DNA of 64,000 nt from Uranotaenia lowii (GCF_029784155.1 NC_073691.1:65292839-65356838), one strand, 5' to 3'; counted from the first letter of the stretch, positions 12,785-25,628 are shown. Numbers and translations are program-made. Notes: generated by a model not told the origin, from the letters alone.

Positions 12785-15700
12785 GGGAAAATTCTGAGTA
12801 CTACGTTTTGTTTCTAGTATCTAAACCAACATACCTGGTATAGTGGCTTAGTGCCGCATTTGTTTTTGTTGAACAAACTTTTCAAATTAAGTTAATATAG
12901 TGAAAAAGTCAATATTTCGACATATATGCACTGATGTGGAAATTCCGGAAAATTCACGGGGTAAGGGAAAATTCTGAGTACTACGTTTTGTTTCTAGTAT
13001 CAAAACCAACATACCTAGTATAATGGCTTAGTGCCGCATTTGTTTTTGTTGAACAAACTTTTCAAATTAAGTTAATATAGTGAAAAGGTCAATATTTCGA
13101 CATATACGCACTGATGTGGAAATTCCGGAAAATTCACGGGGTAAGGGAAAATTCTGAGTACTACGTTTTGTTTCTAGTATCAAAACCAACATACCTAGTA
13201 TAGTGGCTTAGTGCCGCATTTGTTTTTGTTGAACAAACTTTTCAAATTAAGTTAATATAGTGAAAAAGTCAATATTTCGACATGTACGCACTGTTGTGAA
13301 AATTCCGGAAAATTCACGGGGTAAGGGAAAATTCTGAGTACTACGTTTTGTTTCTAGTATCAAAACCAACATACCTAGTATAGTGGCTTAGTGCCGCATT
13401 TGTTTTTGTTGAACAAACTTTTCAAATTAAGTTAATATAGTGAAAAAGTCAATATTTCGACATATATGCATTGATGTGGAAATTCCGGAAAATTCACGGG
13501 GTAAGGGAAAATTCTGAGTACTACGTTTTGTTTCTAGTATCAAAACCAACATACCTAGTATAGTGGCTTAGTGCCGCATTTGTTTTTGTTGAACAAACTT
13601 TTCAAATTAAGTTAATATAGTGAAAAAGTCAATATTTCGACATATACGCACTGATGTGGAAATTCCGGAAAATTCACGGGGTAAGGGAAAATTCTGAGTA
13701 CTACGTTTTGTTTCTAGTATCAAAACCAACATACCTAGTATAGTGGCTTAGTGCCGCATTTGTTTTTGTTGAACAAACTTTTCAAGTTAAGTTAATATAG
13801 TAAAAAAGTCAATATTTTGACATATATGCACTTATGTGGAAATTCCGGAAAATTCACGGGGTAAGGGAAAATTCTGAGTACTACGTTTTGTTTCTAGTAT
13901 CAAAACCAACATACCTAGTATAGTGGCTTAGTGCCGCATTTGTTTTTGTTGAACAAACTTTTCAAATTAAGTTAATATAGTGAAAAAGTCAATATTTCGA
14001 CATATATGCATTGATGTGGAGATTCCGGAAAATTCACGGGGTAAGGGAAAATTCTGAGTACTACGTTTTGTTTCTAGTATCAAAACCAACATACCTAGTA
14101 TAGTGGCTTAGTGCCGCATTTGTTTTTGTTGAACAAACTTTTCAAGTTAAGTTAATATAGTAAAAAAGTCAATATTTTGACATGTACGCACTGTTGTGAA
14201 AATTCCGGAAAATTCACGGGGTAAGGGAAAATTCTGAGTACTACGTTTTGTTTCTAGTATCAAAACCAACATACCTAGTATAGTGGCTTAGTGCCGCATT
14301 TGTTTTTGTTGAACAAACTTTTCAAGTTAAGTTAATATAGTAAAAAAGTCAATATTTTGACATATATGCACTTATGTGGAAATTCCGGAAAATTCACGGG
14401 GTAAGGGAAAATTCTGAGTACTACGTTTTGTTTCTAGTATCAAAACCAACATACCTAGTATAGTGGCTTAGTGCCGCATTTGTTTTTGTTGAACAAACTT
14501 TTCAAATTTAGTTAATATAGTGAAAAAGTCAATATTTCGACATATACGCACTGATGTGGAAATTCCGGAAAATTCACGGGGTAAGGGAAAATTCTGAGTA
14601 CTACGTTTTGTTTCTAGTATCAAAACCAACATACCTAGTATAGTGGCTTAGTGCCACATTTGTTTTTGTTGAACAAACTTTTCAAATTAAGTTAATATAG
14701 TGAAAAAGTCAATATTTCGACATGTACGCACTGTTGTGAAAATTCCGGAAAATTCACGGGGTAAGGGAAAATTCTGAGTACTACGTTTTGTTTCTAGTAT
14801 CAAAACCAACATACCTAGTATAGTGGCTTAGTGCCGCAATTGTTTTTGTTGAACAAACTTTTCAAGTTAAGTTAATATAGTAAAAAAGTCAATATTTTGA
14901 CATATATGCACTAATGTGGAAATTCCGGAAAATTCACGGGGTAAGGGAAAATTCTGAGTACTACGTTTTGTTTCTAGTATCAAAACCAACATACCTAGTA
15001 TAGTGGCTTAGTGCCGCATTTGTTTTTGTTGAACAAACTTTTCAAATTAAGTTAATATAGTGAAAAAGTCAATATTTCGACATATACGCACTGATGTGGA
15101 AATTCCGGAAAATTCACGGGGTAAGGGAAAATTCAGAGTACTACGTTTTGTTTCTAGTATCAAAACCAACATACTTAGTATAGTGGCTTAGTGCCGCATT
15201 TGTTTTTGTTGAACAAATTTTTAAAACTAAGTTAATATAGTGAAAAAGTCAATATTTCGACATATACGCACTGATGTGGAAATATCGGAAAATTCACGGG
15301 GTAAGGGAAAATTCTGAGTACTACGTTTTGTTTCTAGTATCAAAACCAACATACCTAGTATAGTGGCTTAGTGCCGCATTTGTTTTTGTTGAACAAACTT
15401 TTCAAATTAAGTTAATATAGTGAAAAAGTCAATATTTCGACATATATGCATTGATGTGGAGATTCCGGAAAATTCACGGGGTAAGGGAAAATTCTGAGTA
15501 CTACGTTTTGTTTCTAGTATCAAAACCAACATACCTAGTATAGTGGCTTAGTGCCGCATTTGTTTTTGTTGAACAAACTTTTCAAATTAAGTTAATATAG
15601 TGAAAAAGTCAATATTTCGACATGTACGCACTGTTGTGAAAATTCCGGAAAATTCACGGGGTAAGGGAAAATTCTGAGTACTACGTTTTGTTTCTAGTAT

Positions 15701-16735
15701 CAAAACCAACATACCTAGTATAGTGGCTTAGTGCCGCATTTGTTTTTGTTGAACAAACTTTTCAAGTTAAGTTAATATAGTAAAAAAGTCAATATTTTGA
15801 CATATATGCACTTATGTGGAAATTCCGGAAAATTCACGGAGTAAGGGAAAATTCTGAGTACTACGTTTTGTTTCTAGTATCAAAACCAACATACCTAGTA
15901 TAGTGGCTTAGTGCCGCATTTGTTTTTGTTGAACAAACTTTTCAAATTAAGTTAATATAGTGAAAAAGTCAATATTTCGACATATATGCATTGATGTGGA
16001 GATTCCGGAAAATTCACGGGGTAAGGGAAAATTCTGAGTACTACGTTTTGTTTCTAGTATCAAAACCAACATACTTAGTATAGTGGCTTAGTGCCGCATT
16101 TGTTTTTGTTGAACAAACTTTTCAAATTAAGTTAATATAGTGAAAAAGTCAATATTTCGACATGTACGCACTGTTGTGAAAATTCCGGAAAATTCACGGG
16201 GTAAGGGAAAATTCTGAGTACTACGTTTTGTTTCTAGTATCAAAACCAACATACCTAGTATAGTGGCTTAGTGCCGCATTTGTTTTTGTTGAACAAACTT
16301 TTCAAATTAAGTTAATATAGTGAAAAAGTCAATATTTCGACATATATGCATTGATGTGGAAATTCCGGAAAATTCACGGGGTAAGGGAAAATTCTGAGTA
16401 CTACGTTTTGTTTCTAGTATCAAAACCAACATACCTAGTATAGTGGCTTAGTGCCGCATTTGTTTTTGTTGAACAAACTTTTCAAATTAAGTTAATATAG
16501 TGAAAAAGTCAATATTTCGACATATACGCACTGATGTGGAAATTCCGGAAAATTCACGGGGTAAGGGAAAATTCTGAGTACTACGTTTTGTTTCTAGTAT
16601 CAAAACCAACATACCTAGTATAGTGGCTTAGTGCCGCATTTGGTTTTGTTGAACAAACTTTTCAAATTAAGTTAATATAGTGAAAAATTCAATATTTTGT
16701 CATGTTTGTTCTTATATGATGAATTTACGGGGAAA

Positions 16736-18449
16736 TTGAATGTTATGAACGTTAATAAAGGATTTGTGGTCTTTGTTCAGTTGTTGGCGTTTTTTCTAGT
16801 ACCCAAAAATGCTTAACATTGTTTAAATCGTTAATTTAGTTTAATTAAATTTGTTTTTATTAACTGCCAATTCAAAAAAAAGTTCATTCATGTGTTCATT
16901 CTGTTCATTTTGCGTGCAAGTTTTGCTCGCGCCGGGTTGCCATTCCAGAAAAAATGAGAGATTGCTTGCGCTCTCTTTGCTTGCGCATTTAACACAGGTG
17001 TTTTCGGGATCTGTTTGTCTGTGGAGAAATGGAAAACGAAGAGAAAGAGAGCGAGAGTGAATGGGTGGCGCTCCCGGATTGCTGTTACCGAAAACCACCC
17101 CAAAACATGAGCGAATTTTCCTGGAAATGGAATTGTCATACATACATAGCTACTGAATGTTTGATGCTTACTTTTCTTATTTGAAAGCAGGAATTTTCAA
17201 TGAAGTTGAAAAATTTAAATTATTATATTGATGACGTAGTTTCTTTGAGATTTTTCTCAGGTGAAGGGAGATAAAGGCAAACTGGAATCATATAAAAATA
17301 TGGTTATTCATCGATATTCAACATCTGTAATATTTATGTCAATTCCGTTATTCTGAAGTAAGGAGTGTATTTGAAAAAATGCAACACTTTGTTCTGTGAA
17401 AAATTTTTGAATGCAGGGATGGAAATTGATGAAATATTCAGTGAAGTTACCTGTTAATGTAATGTTTATAGCGTTCGATGAAAAAAATGTTCGACTTTTA
17501 TTTTTGGGAAAACCGTTTGACATCTTTATGCATACTATGAACCACCTTTTTTTTTAATCAAGACAATTTTTGATTGCGTTTGCTGTTTCCTGCAGCTTGA
17601 TTGCGGTTCCTGTTTCCTGCAGCTTGACCTTCAAATTAATTAAAAATAATGAAGTTGGTCGAAGTTATGACAAATTTTGCAGAACGGCCCTAGAACAACA
17701 TATTCGACATTTTATCATTTCACCACCGTTTTTGTGTAATGACACGATTCCAGATCCAACATAAACAAAGAATAAACTTTGTGGGACCTATCGAAAAGCT
17801 TTGCAGAGAAAACGGTTGTATTTGGAGGCAGTCTTCTTTGTATTTTTAGCCATTCATTCTGTCAATCGTTATGAAAGAATGATAAATTTGCAGTTTCCGC
17901 AGATCGTTAGCCTCCTCAAGTACTAGACATTAATTTTTTTAATTTTTTATCCTTGTTTATCTCCGGAAATCTAGACAAGACTTCTCAATGAAAAGTTCCT
18001 GGTTGAAAACGTGCCAGGTGACCGTTGAAGAGTTCGTTATGCTGTCCATTACGAAATTTTCCAAAATATCTCTCAACAAGCAGTCCAAATATTTTGCGCA
18101 CGGTTTTACCACCGTATTTTGTTTTTATTTTTTGTGATGAGTAGCTTTTCTACCTTGTAGAAATGAAGTTTAGCCTATTTTTAAGTCAGCTAGACGAACC
18201 TGTTAAAACAAAATGACTTTTTTTAGCACTTCCTTATTCATATTATCGGATTGAGCTTGAAAAAATCTCTCACTTCAAGGAATCAACAATCTTCACTTTT
18301 ATTCAAATTTAAGCTCACTATTGGGTACTCTAGTAGGACTTCTTAAACGATTACCATGTAAACTTTGGTCAAATAATAAGTTGATTTCCAGCTGTTTTTG
18401 GGTCTCCCACTGGGACTTTCACTGAAAATTTCATCAATTTCAATCCATT
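16736..18449. other. AT-rich spacer after the satellite, no gene seen
   Basis: Ordinary AT-rich sequence. Short open frames on both strands near 16,841-17,143 overlap each other and show no recognisable protein or domain. A 16-bp direct repeat (GTTTCCTGCAGCTTGA) occurs twice near 17,584 and 17,611. Nothing else supportable. Confidence 0.5.
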
Positions 18450-19967
18450 ATTTATTTATTTATTTTACAGATTCTAGGCTTCAGCCTTCGATCCTAACTA
18501 GTTACAACACATCTATGATAAAAACATCTTAAGACTATTTTTTATTTGTTCTCTGGACATAGTCAGGTTGATTACATCAGCATGTACGTTGTAAAGCGCC
18601 ATCATTCTATAGATTGGTTCATTACGAGCGTAGTTCTGTATTCGATTTGGAAGCTGAAACGGTCTCATGTTGCGCAAACTGCTACGTCCTTCGTTTGGTT
18701 AAACTTGTGAAAAAGTACTACGGTAAAAAGTACTTTCCACTGTTCAAATCCTTTAAAAACAGCGCATCTGTTGATTTCCTCCGAGTTTCGAGTGACTCTA
18801 GTCCTACTAACATACACAAGGATCGGTATTCCGGCATTTCGTCTTGCCACCCAAGGTTTCTTAAGGCGTATCTCAGAAATCCTGTTTTTTTGAACGTTGT
18901 AATACTGCTGCCACACTATACTGGCGTATTCAATAGTGGTTCGGATAAGTCCAACATAAATAGAGACGACAGAGTAAGGATTGTCTAGCTCGTTACAAAT
19001 CCTGCTTACTATTCCGTACATAGAGTTCGCTTTGGCTACGACTTGATCAACATGTTTCGTGAAACTTAGTTCTTCATCTAACTCGACTCCCAGATCTTTC
19101 ACGGAGGATTTCCTAGCTATGGTACAGCTGTTCTCGAAACAATATTCGTGCAAAATATTACTCACTTTCCGAGAGAAGGATATTACGTTACACTTTGAGG
19201 CATTGATTTTCAATCCAAAACTGCTGCAACACTCTGAAAATCTATAAAGCGCATTTTGCAGGGTCAAACAATCCATTGGGTGCCGCACAGGGAGGAACAA
19301 TTCTAGATCATCTGCGTATATCAATACAAACACGTCATGCAGCACTTCGGGAAACTCGTTCATAACAGTGACGAAAAGAAGGGGTCCCAAGTGACTCCCT
19401 TGTGGTACGCCGCTGTTGACCGAGAATACTCTGGATCTTGCATTTCCTATCTTCACAAATTGGACTCTTTCTTTCAGGTACGAACGAATCCACTGAAGAC
19501 AAACTCCGGTGATCCCATTTTTACACAGCACTGACAGGAGAGCATTTATGTTAATCACGTCGAAAGCCTTCGACATGTCGGTATATATAGCATCGACTTG
19601 AAAACCCTGCATCATCCATTGTGAAGTTCGAGAGACGAATTCAGCCAAGTTCGTGACCGTTGATCGCTTTTTCAAAAAGCCATGCTGAAAGTTTGACATT
19701 TTCCCTTCTAACCAAGAATACATTTGGTCATAAATTATGCTCTCGAACAGTTTGGGTATGGCAGACGGAATTGCTATCCCCTGATAATTTTCAGCAGGCA
19801 GTTTTGAACCATTTTTATGGATTGGCACAATAAGGGAGATTTTCCAAAAATTTCGGAAACTGACCTCTACGAATTGAAGTGGAGAAGAGCATAAATAACG
19901 GCTCCGCCAAGGCGTTAACGCATTTTTTAAGAAACGAATTTGGAATTCCATCAGGTCATGCTTGTTC
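18450..19967 (-). pseudogene. 5'-truncated non-LTR retrotransposon reverse transcriptase
   Basis: Remnant of a LINE pol ORF. The longest open stretch (18,665-19,984) encodes reverse transcriptase. It shows a GPDG-like region near the 5' edge, a motif A-like segment with YTDMSKAFDV, a GVPQGSHLGPLLF block, and the catalytic YADD (in LIYADDLELF), followed by the thumb region. No endonuclease domain is present. The reading frame is broken at least twice: near 19,850-19,930, where typical RT sequence moves to another frame, and in an A-run near 18,888, after which the usual LINE C-terminus (SLETRR-like, ending near 18,720) continues in a different frame. The 3' end is marked on this strand by a short TAAA/AAAT tail at 18,450-18,470. 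It belongs broadly to the Jockey/CR1/I group; I cannot fix the clade. It cannot make active enzyme. Confidence 0.88.
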
Positions 19968-20400
19968 CCCGCGAAGTATTTCATGATAAGTGGTCATGCA
20001 GTACCTCGCTAGGCACCCAACAGTGGTGTCAATTGAATTTCATATTTATCAATGCCAAAAGACATACACCTGTTAAACAGCTTATAACTTTTTTGTCTAA
20101 AAATATACGAAGTTATGACTCTGCACAAAGTTGTTCAGCGGAAAATTTCCTTTAAGAAATTTATAAATTGGCACATAACCCATGAGCAGGCTCGGTCCCA
20201 CAGAAGAAACGAAAATGATGTTGATTTTTCAGAACAAAATATTCAATTTTCCCATACAAACCTAAAAGTCCAAATTTACTCATGTAAACGTTACTTGAAA
20301 ATTCTGCAAAAAATCATGGATGAGTTTTGGACCAAAACGAAGCTTTTAAGACCCCAGGGTTTGAGAAATTCAAAAATGACCCCAAATCAACTCAGTCTAC
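19968..20400 (+). mobile_element. Half of a foldback element (single arm)
   Basis: This segment matches the right half of the foldback element at 29,816-30,623, including part of its central spacer (CGCGAAGT...CATG...GGCACCC...TGTCAATTGAATTT) and one complete arm ending in CTCAGTCTAC. The other arm is missing, and the segment abuts the broken 5' edge of the LINE remnant. No coding potential. Either a truncated insertion or the product of a rearrangement that also removed the LINE's 5' part. Confidence 0.75.
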
Positions 20401-21866
20401 TGACGTATGTCATTAGATTCTAAAATTTTCAATTAAACTGTGCATTGGAATATTGGATACAATGAGTATTCTCCTTAGTATGCGCATTTAGCCCGCTTCT
20501 GCCGTCATGTTGAAAAATGCATTTCAAATTCATGCTTCAAAAGATGAAAATTAGTTTGAGTGCAAACTAAGTACCTACCCCCTGAAGCATAAAAAGCATC
20601 CTTTTAAACATGAGCTTTTTTTAAATTTCAAAATAATTGCGTTTTCGAGTTATTCACGATGTAAGAGAAAAAGAAGAAAAAAATATTTTACACAGTTTCC
20701 TACAAAATCCATCAGCTGGAAAAATCATTGATTATTTAAAGAAAATCTGTACCCGAGCGGAGGAAAAGTATGCAAACACTGTAAAAATGTCCACAATGTT
20801 CGAATCATACGTTGGAGTGAAGCATAAGCCTCAAATAACTCTTTTTTTTTAGTTTTAGAGCTCATAAGCTGTATAGCCTGTACCAAGGCAATGAGACAGG
20901 TGATTTCTGGTAGACGACACAACTTATTAAAACCCGGATTTGTCAAGACTCCGCTCCTGTAAAAAAAAACAACAATTTTCTAAACAAAAACTTCGGTATT
21001 AGCTGTTTTTTAAGCTTAAAAAAGTACTCTTGCAGTATATTTCACAACCTACGATCTTAACTAACCAGTTATACTTGAAGTTGGTGGTGCGTTTTTGTCA
21101 GATTTTGCTTGCAGACATTCCAGTAAAAACGTTTTTTAGTGGCACTTTTAAGCAAGTTTTATCAATTTCGAAACAGCTGAATCCATTAAATTACCCTCGG
21201 TTTCTTTCAAAAGAGAAGTATTGGCCCAAAAAGTAGTGGAAAAATAAAGGAGGGCGATGCAGCCACGTAAAATGCAGATTTGACGAATTATAAGTGGGAA
21301 AACTGATCAATAATATGACAGAAAGAAGTGAGCGCAGGCCGATGGAAAATACCAAGAATAAAGTAGAAATATTTCTAACAATAATCAGTACATTTTTTCA
21401 GATCTTTATTGATCAACCATAAAATTACCATTATTTCCTTTATAGAAAAAAAAAATTCGATCAAACGAATTGTTTTTTAGATACACGCATTCGTAGCTGT
21501 CCCATTGTAGACTATGAGGCAAGGGGACCTGATTTGCCTCGACTAGAACTGCTCATTTCACCTCAAGTAAGTAAGATAAAATAAAAATCAAGTTTTGCAT
21601 TACAGAGTTGAAATAGAAAAAAAACTTGAAAAAAAAGAAAACAAATATATCTAAAGATCAATTGATGTTATGATAATAAAATTAATGGTGCGAGAGCAAA
21701 GATGGGCTGATTTCGGTACAAGACAAATGGCAATAAATTTATCTTATTATTAATTAATCTTTGTACAAGATTTTAAATTATTTAAAATTTTATCAGAAGG
21801 TAAAATTCCATTTTCAAAATTGTTCTTAAAAATGGAAGCTGAAACTTGAGTTCCGAACTGCAACAC
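20401..21866. other. AT-rich spacer, no gene seen
   Basis: No conserved protein or element end was recognised. Short open frames are scattered on both strands without recognisable motifs. Confidence 0.5.
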
Positions 21867-23088
21867 TAATACCGTATTTGTTTTCACCACCCGAAAGTGT
21901 TGCACCTTCCAAGCTGAAAACGAGCATGAATCGAGTTTCGCACCCACCTTTGTTGGTGTACGTGAAATCGGCAGTGTCAACAGAAAACATCAAGCTGTCA
22001 AAAATCTATTACAGCTGGTATTTGTTTTCGTTTGACTTCGAAAATTGAAATGAAATTTACTTTAGTTGATCATTATCTTTTAAATAATATGAAAATTTTA
22101 GCATGAATTTATATACTATGTTGAATTGTGAAGATTTCAGATTTATTTTGCTTGATAGATTCGCCTCTGGCTCTGATGATAACTGCAATACCAGCTGATT
22201 CTGGGTGGTCTATGTTTGCTGCTGCTAGACTGCAGTTACCCCAGCTTGAAGGTTCCGGTATTTTGAACGTTTATTCCTCGCAAATACCTCGAGTACCTAT
22301 TTCCGTTTTCAGATGACAAAAGAAAAATTCTTGGAAGTCAAATTGGCGAACTCAGATCGCGGAAATCGGGGGAGAAAATTTAGCTAACAGACCGAAACGA
22401 AATTCAAGCTCCCGATGCGGGTGTAGTCTCAAACTACCGTTTTTGAAGGGCAACGGGTGGGAATTCGGGACTTGGCGCAACCGAGCATCGTCATCCTAAG
22501 GCACAGCTCGAAGCAGAGTAGCTTCGATGCAGCTGAACGCTTCTTGCTGTGGAGACCAACTTATAGGACCCTTCCGAACAAGAAAACTTTTCGATTTGGG
22601 CGATTCCACCAGATCTTTGGGTTGGCCTTTTTGCACTCGGATTTGCTGCTCTTTTTCGGCATCGCCTGGAACTGATTGCAGCAAGCCTTCTGGGCACATT
22701 TCTTCTTGGAAGCGTTGTTTGCTTTGGAACGTGCCATCCAGGTGAAATTCTCCGCCTCTGTTGGAAACGGCACTGGTATTGAATCCGGAACAAGTTTCCG
22801 TTCTTCGGGATAATAAAGAGAAAAAAACAACTCGAACGCAATTTATACGGTTTAGAAATAAACCAACCAGCTGATATTTGTTTACATCGGGAAGCATGTG
22901 CTGTCAAAATTCATGATAGTATTGGTGAGAGCGCAAGCAACACCGAATATTTTCAGAGTGTTCCACCGTCCACTTTATGGTGCACTACCAGTGGACTACC
23001 CATCCTGAAAACGAGCATGAAAACAGCAAAAAGTGCACTACCGGTAGTGCCCCGGTGCACCACCACACGAAAACGAATTCTCTATAAG
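21867..23088. repeat. Unidentified dispersed repeat, copy 1 (1.22 kb)
   Basis: Matches 54,839-56,283 along its length. The shared part starts at TAATACCGTATTTGTTTTC and ends at GAATTCTCTATAAG, which fixes the element's limits by comparison. The ends carry a weak inverted motif (ATTYGTTTTC), and CTGAAAACGAGCATGAA lies near both ends in direct orientation. On the minus strand, overlapping open frames (22,491-22,907, 22,496-22,897 and 22,561-22,830) encode basic, Ser/Lys/Arg-rich peptides. Two of these frames have recognisable counterparts in copy 2, but none resembles a family I know. No clear target-site duplication was found. Probably a non-autonomous transposable element; class unknown. Confidence 0.8.
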
Positions 23089-24118
23089 AAAATTAACTCT
23101 CATTTTCAAGAACCTTTTCTAAAATTTGGTGTTCCAATAATTGTTTGAATTCTAAAATTAGTGCTCTGCCTTTATTTGCTTCAAAAGCACTTTATTTATG
23201 CAAAAATGTATGTTTAAATTGTAGAGAATTTTATGTCAAATGTAGAGCAGGTTTCGAATTAACATAGAAACTTTTTTTGTAACTAAATAACATCACATGC
23301 ATTATTTGCCTCATAAATGCGAAATAACATATCGTTCTCTCGTTTCCCCTCTGCAGGAAGGGATAGATGCCTATGTAAATATGTATGTGTATGAATATAA
23401 GAGAAATTGTATGAGAGCCTTTTTCCTTCTGTCTCCCCTCTGTTAGATGGAGGGTCCTCAAATCATAATATAAATATTTTTCGTACCCTAGTACGCTCCC
23501 ATGAACAATTTACTTACTTTCGCTTGATCAGGTATAGTTATCCTAATCAACAGGATTGGAGCAACTGTCCTCCTTTCTCATTTTCTCACTATTAGAAATA
23601 AGGGGTCTCAAACAGTCCAAGAAATATTTCTCGTATCCAATAACCCTCCCGTGCCTAATTTCTTTCAAATCAGTAACCCAAATCATCATAGAAGTATTTC
23701 TCATACTCAAATACCCTCTCGTGCCAAATTTCCATTTGCCATTTGCTTGATCAGCTCGGAAATTCGTAGTATTTTTTTCAAGCTACCCTGACAAAAAAGA
23801 GCAAAACTCGAAAATATCCGAAATTTATCACAAAAGTTGAAGTTCTTGAATGTTCTTGAACTTGATCGTTTTTTTTTAATACAATTTGATTCAATATTCC
23901 GGAATTTCAAGAGAACGTTATTTTTTCGTTTGAAGCCTACTGCTAGTTTCGCCCTTATTACGCCCCTGTTACGCTAGAATTTTTGACAAGAATCTTGATG
24001 GGCATCAAGTCAATCCGTCGTACAGTTGGTGTTGGCTAAGGTTACTAAGAAGAGTCAAGTGTACATGCAATGGTAAAAATTTATTACTCACATACATTCA
24101 CAATCCGAAGAAACCAAT
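23089..24118. other. Spacer, no gene seen
   Basis: AT-rich. CCCTC-containing stretches near 23,430-23,460, 23,560-23,615 and 23,640-23,740 look like diverged short repeats (AGGG-type lines followed by CTCCCGTGCC). No recognisable gene. Confidence 0.45.
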
Positions 24119-24120
24119 TA

Positions 24121-25152
24121 GGGGAAAACTGTACAAGACGCACCAGTTAAGCATAATTGCTTTTTACAGCGATACCAATCATTTATGAACCAAATTGAAA
24201 GTTGACGACGATTCAGGGATCAGATTTACGTATTATTGAAAAGAAAAAATATGATAAAAACACGGTTTTGACTATATTTTTTGTAAAAAACTAAAACAGC
24301 CAGAAAACAAACCGCGGGGTAGAACGCCAAAGCTAGTGGACAGAACGCACCAAACATGAAGGGTGGTAAGAATTGGAACAACGATTATACGGAATGTAAT
24401 TATTCAAACATCAAATGTTTGATTACATGTTCATCTTATTTTTGTAAACTAGCCATTCTTTGGCTAAAAATCATTTAGAATTGCTAAACTCTACGAAAAT
24501 TTCGCTTTTCAAAATACACTTTTTAATATCCTTATATATAAAACGCCTTCATCGCGACAAACATGGCGGCCGATAATTTTTTCGAGTCGAATATTGGTGC
24601 ACCGTTTTAACTCGAACAAGGACGAAATTTGTTATAATTATGCATTGTTATCGTAAATTTTGAGTCAGCAATTAAAAAAAATGGCATTTTGTTTTGAAAT
24701 TCGGGTTTACTCAAAAGTTTACAGCATTCAAAATTTGAGCGTAAAACACGTGGTCTTGTGGGCATTCTGCCCCAATTTTTATATGAACGATTTTTGATAA
24801 AATTTTGTAAGAAGTTAATAAAATACAACTAAAATTTTATAGTCTTCCGAAAGTGCATATGAGTGGATAAACGATAAGCTGTAGTTTTATCTGATTGCGC
24901 AGGCTGTTTCACCATAAAACCTTATATGTTACTCATGAAAAATAACAAGTTTCACACCGATTCCATTAATTCTTCTGTTTCTAAGAACTGAACTAGTTTT
25001 TATGAACTTTTCATCTATTGAATGATGAAGAAGCTTGTTTGCTACAATATAAATAAAGAAAAACATCTTTCGAAGCCGTTGGTTAGTGTACATTTGAGAA
25101 ATAATGGCATCGGCCATCTTACCCCGCTGGTGCGTTTTGTACAGTTTTACCC
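24121..25152. mobile_element. Non-autonomous TA-flanked DNA transposon (about 1.03 kb)
   Basis: Ends are inverted repeats: left GGGGAAAACTGTACAAGACG, right (reverse complement) GGGTAAAACTGTACAAAACG, both continuing with CACCAG. TA sits immediately outside each end (24,119-24,120 and 25,153-25,154), as expected for Tc1/mariner-type insertion. Internal GGGGTAGAACGCC and TACCCCGCTGG segments echo the ends. No transposase reading frame is present, so mobility would depend on an enzyme made elsewhere. Confidence 0.75.
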
Positions 25153-25624
25153 TATCAGGAAAATAGGAGAGCGGAAGAGAAAACATAAACGGTTTCTCTA
25201 GCAACAACAAAGCGTACGAAACACTCTCCGGGAAAATTTACGTCCCGAATGAATGTTTTCCAATTCCTTCAGAAGTCCCATCAAGCTAGCTGCTGCTCAC
25301 AACAGAAAGGTTGTGAATCAGTTTTGTTTTCCCCTCGATCGTTGAGATAATGGAGCAGCAGCATGGTTTATTGCTTCTGCTTTCGGGATTCAGTTTCGGA
25401 TGTTTTATTGCCTCCACACTTCTCGTCGGGTCAGACATCTGTATGGTGACTCATTTGAAGATAACGCAAAAGACGGAATTTTAGGCAGTCGAGCAGCCTG
25501 ATATCGTTTGGCTAATTATCACCCTTTCTACTCTTATCATCAAGGCAGATGAACCATACCGAAAATCGAATGAAAGGACAGAAAATTTAGGATCCCTGAA
25601 AACATTACTCTCAACAAATAAAGC
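25153..25624. other. Spacer, no gene seen
   Basis: Somewhat richer in GC than its surroundings, but I could not recognise an exon, RNA gene or repeat end. Confidence 0.4.
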
Positions 25625-25628
25625 TTAA

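Larger units (their letters stand above)
1..16735. repeat. 180-bp satellite tandem array (about 93 monomers)
   Basis: Head-to-tail monomers, each beginning near GGGAAAATTCTGAGTACTAC and ending in CACGGGGTAA, repeat every 180 bp from base 1, so the array continues beyond the window. Four monomers (starting at 1,441, 2,882, 8,283 and 9,904) are 181 bp because of one extra A. Monomers differ by a few percent at recurring diagnostic sites: AAGGTC/AAAGTC/AAAATC, ATATACGCACTGATG versus GTACGCACTGTTG versus ATATGCATTGATG, and TATAAT versus TATAGT. Every frame is blocked by stops, so the array is non-coding. I see no motif matching the mammalian CENP-B box. Satellites of this size are typical of pericentromeric or other heterochromatin, but the chromosomal position is inference. 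The last copy (16,565-16,735) decays after about 16,685. Confidence 0.98.

Noticed and set aside
1..16735. Regular repeats resembling a CRISPR array
   Set aside because: The whole 180-bp unit repeats without unique spacers, and the window is eukaryotic.
16841..17143. Overlapping open frames on both strands
   Set aside because: Three mutually overlapping frames of about 70-100 codons with no recognisable motif, typical of chance in a locally GC-richer stretch.
18614..18988. Plus-strand open frame of 124 codons
   Set aside because: Antisense shadow of the LINE reverse transcriptase on the minus strand.
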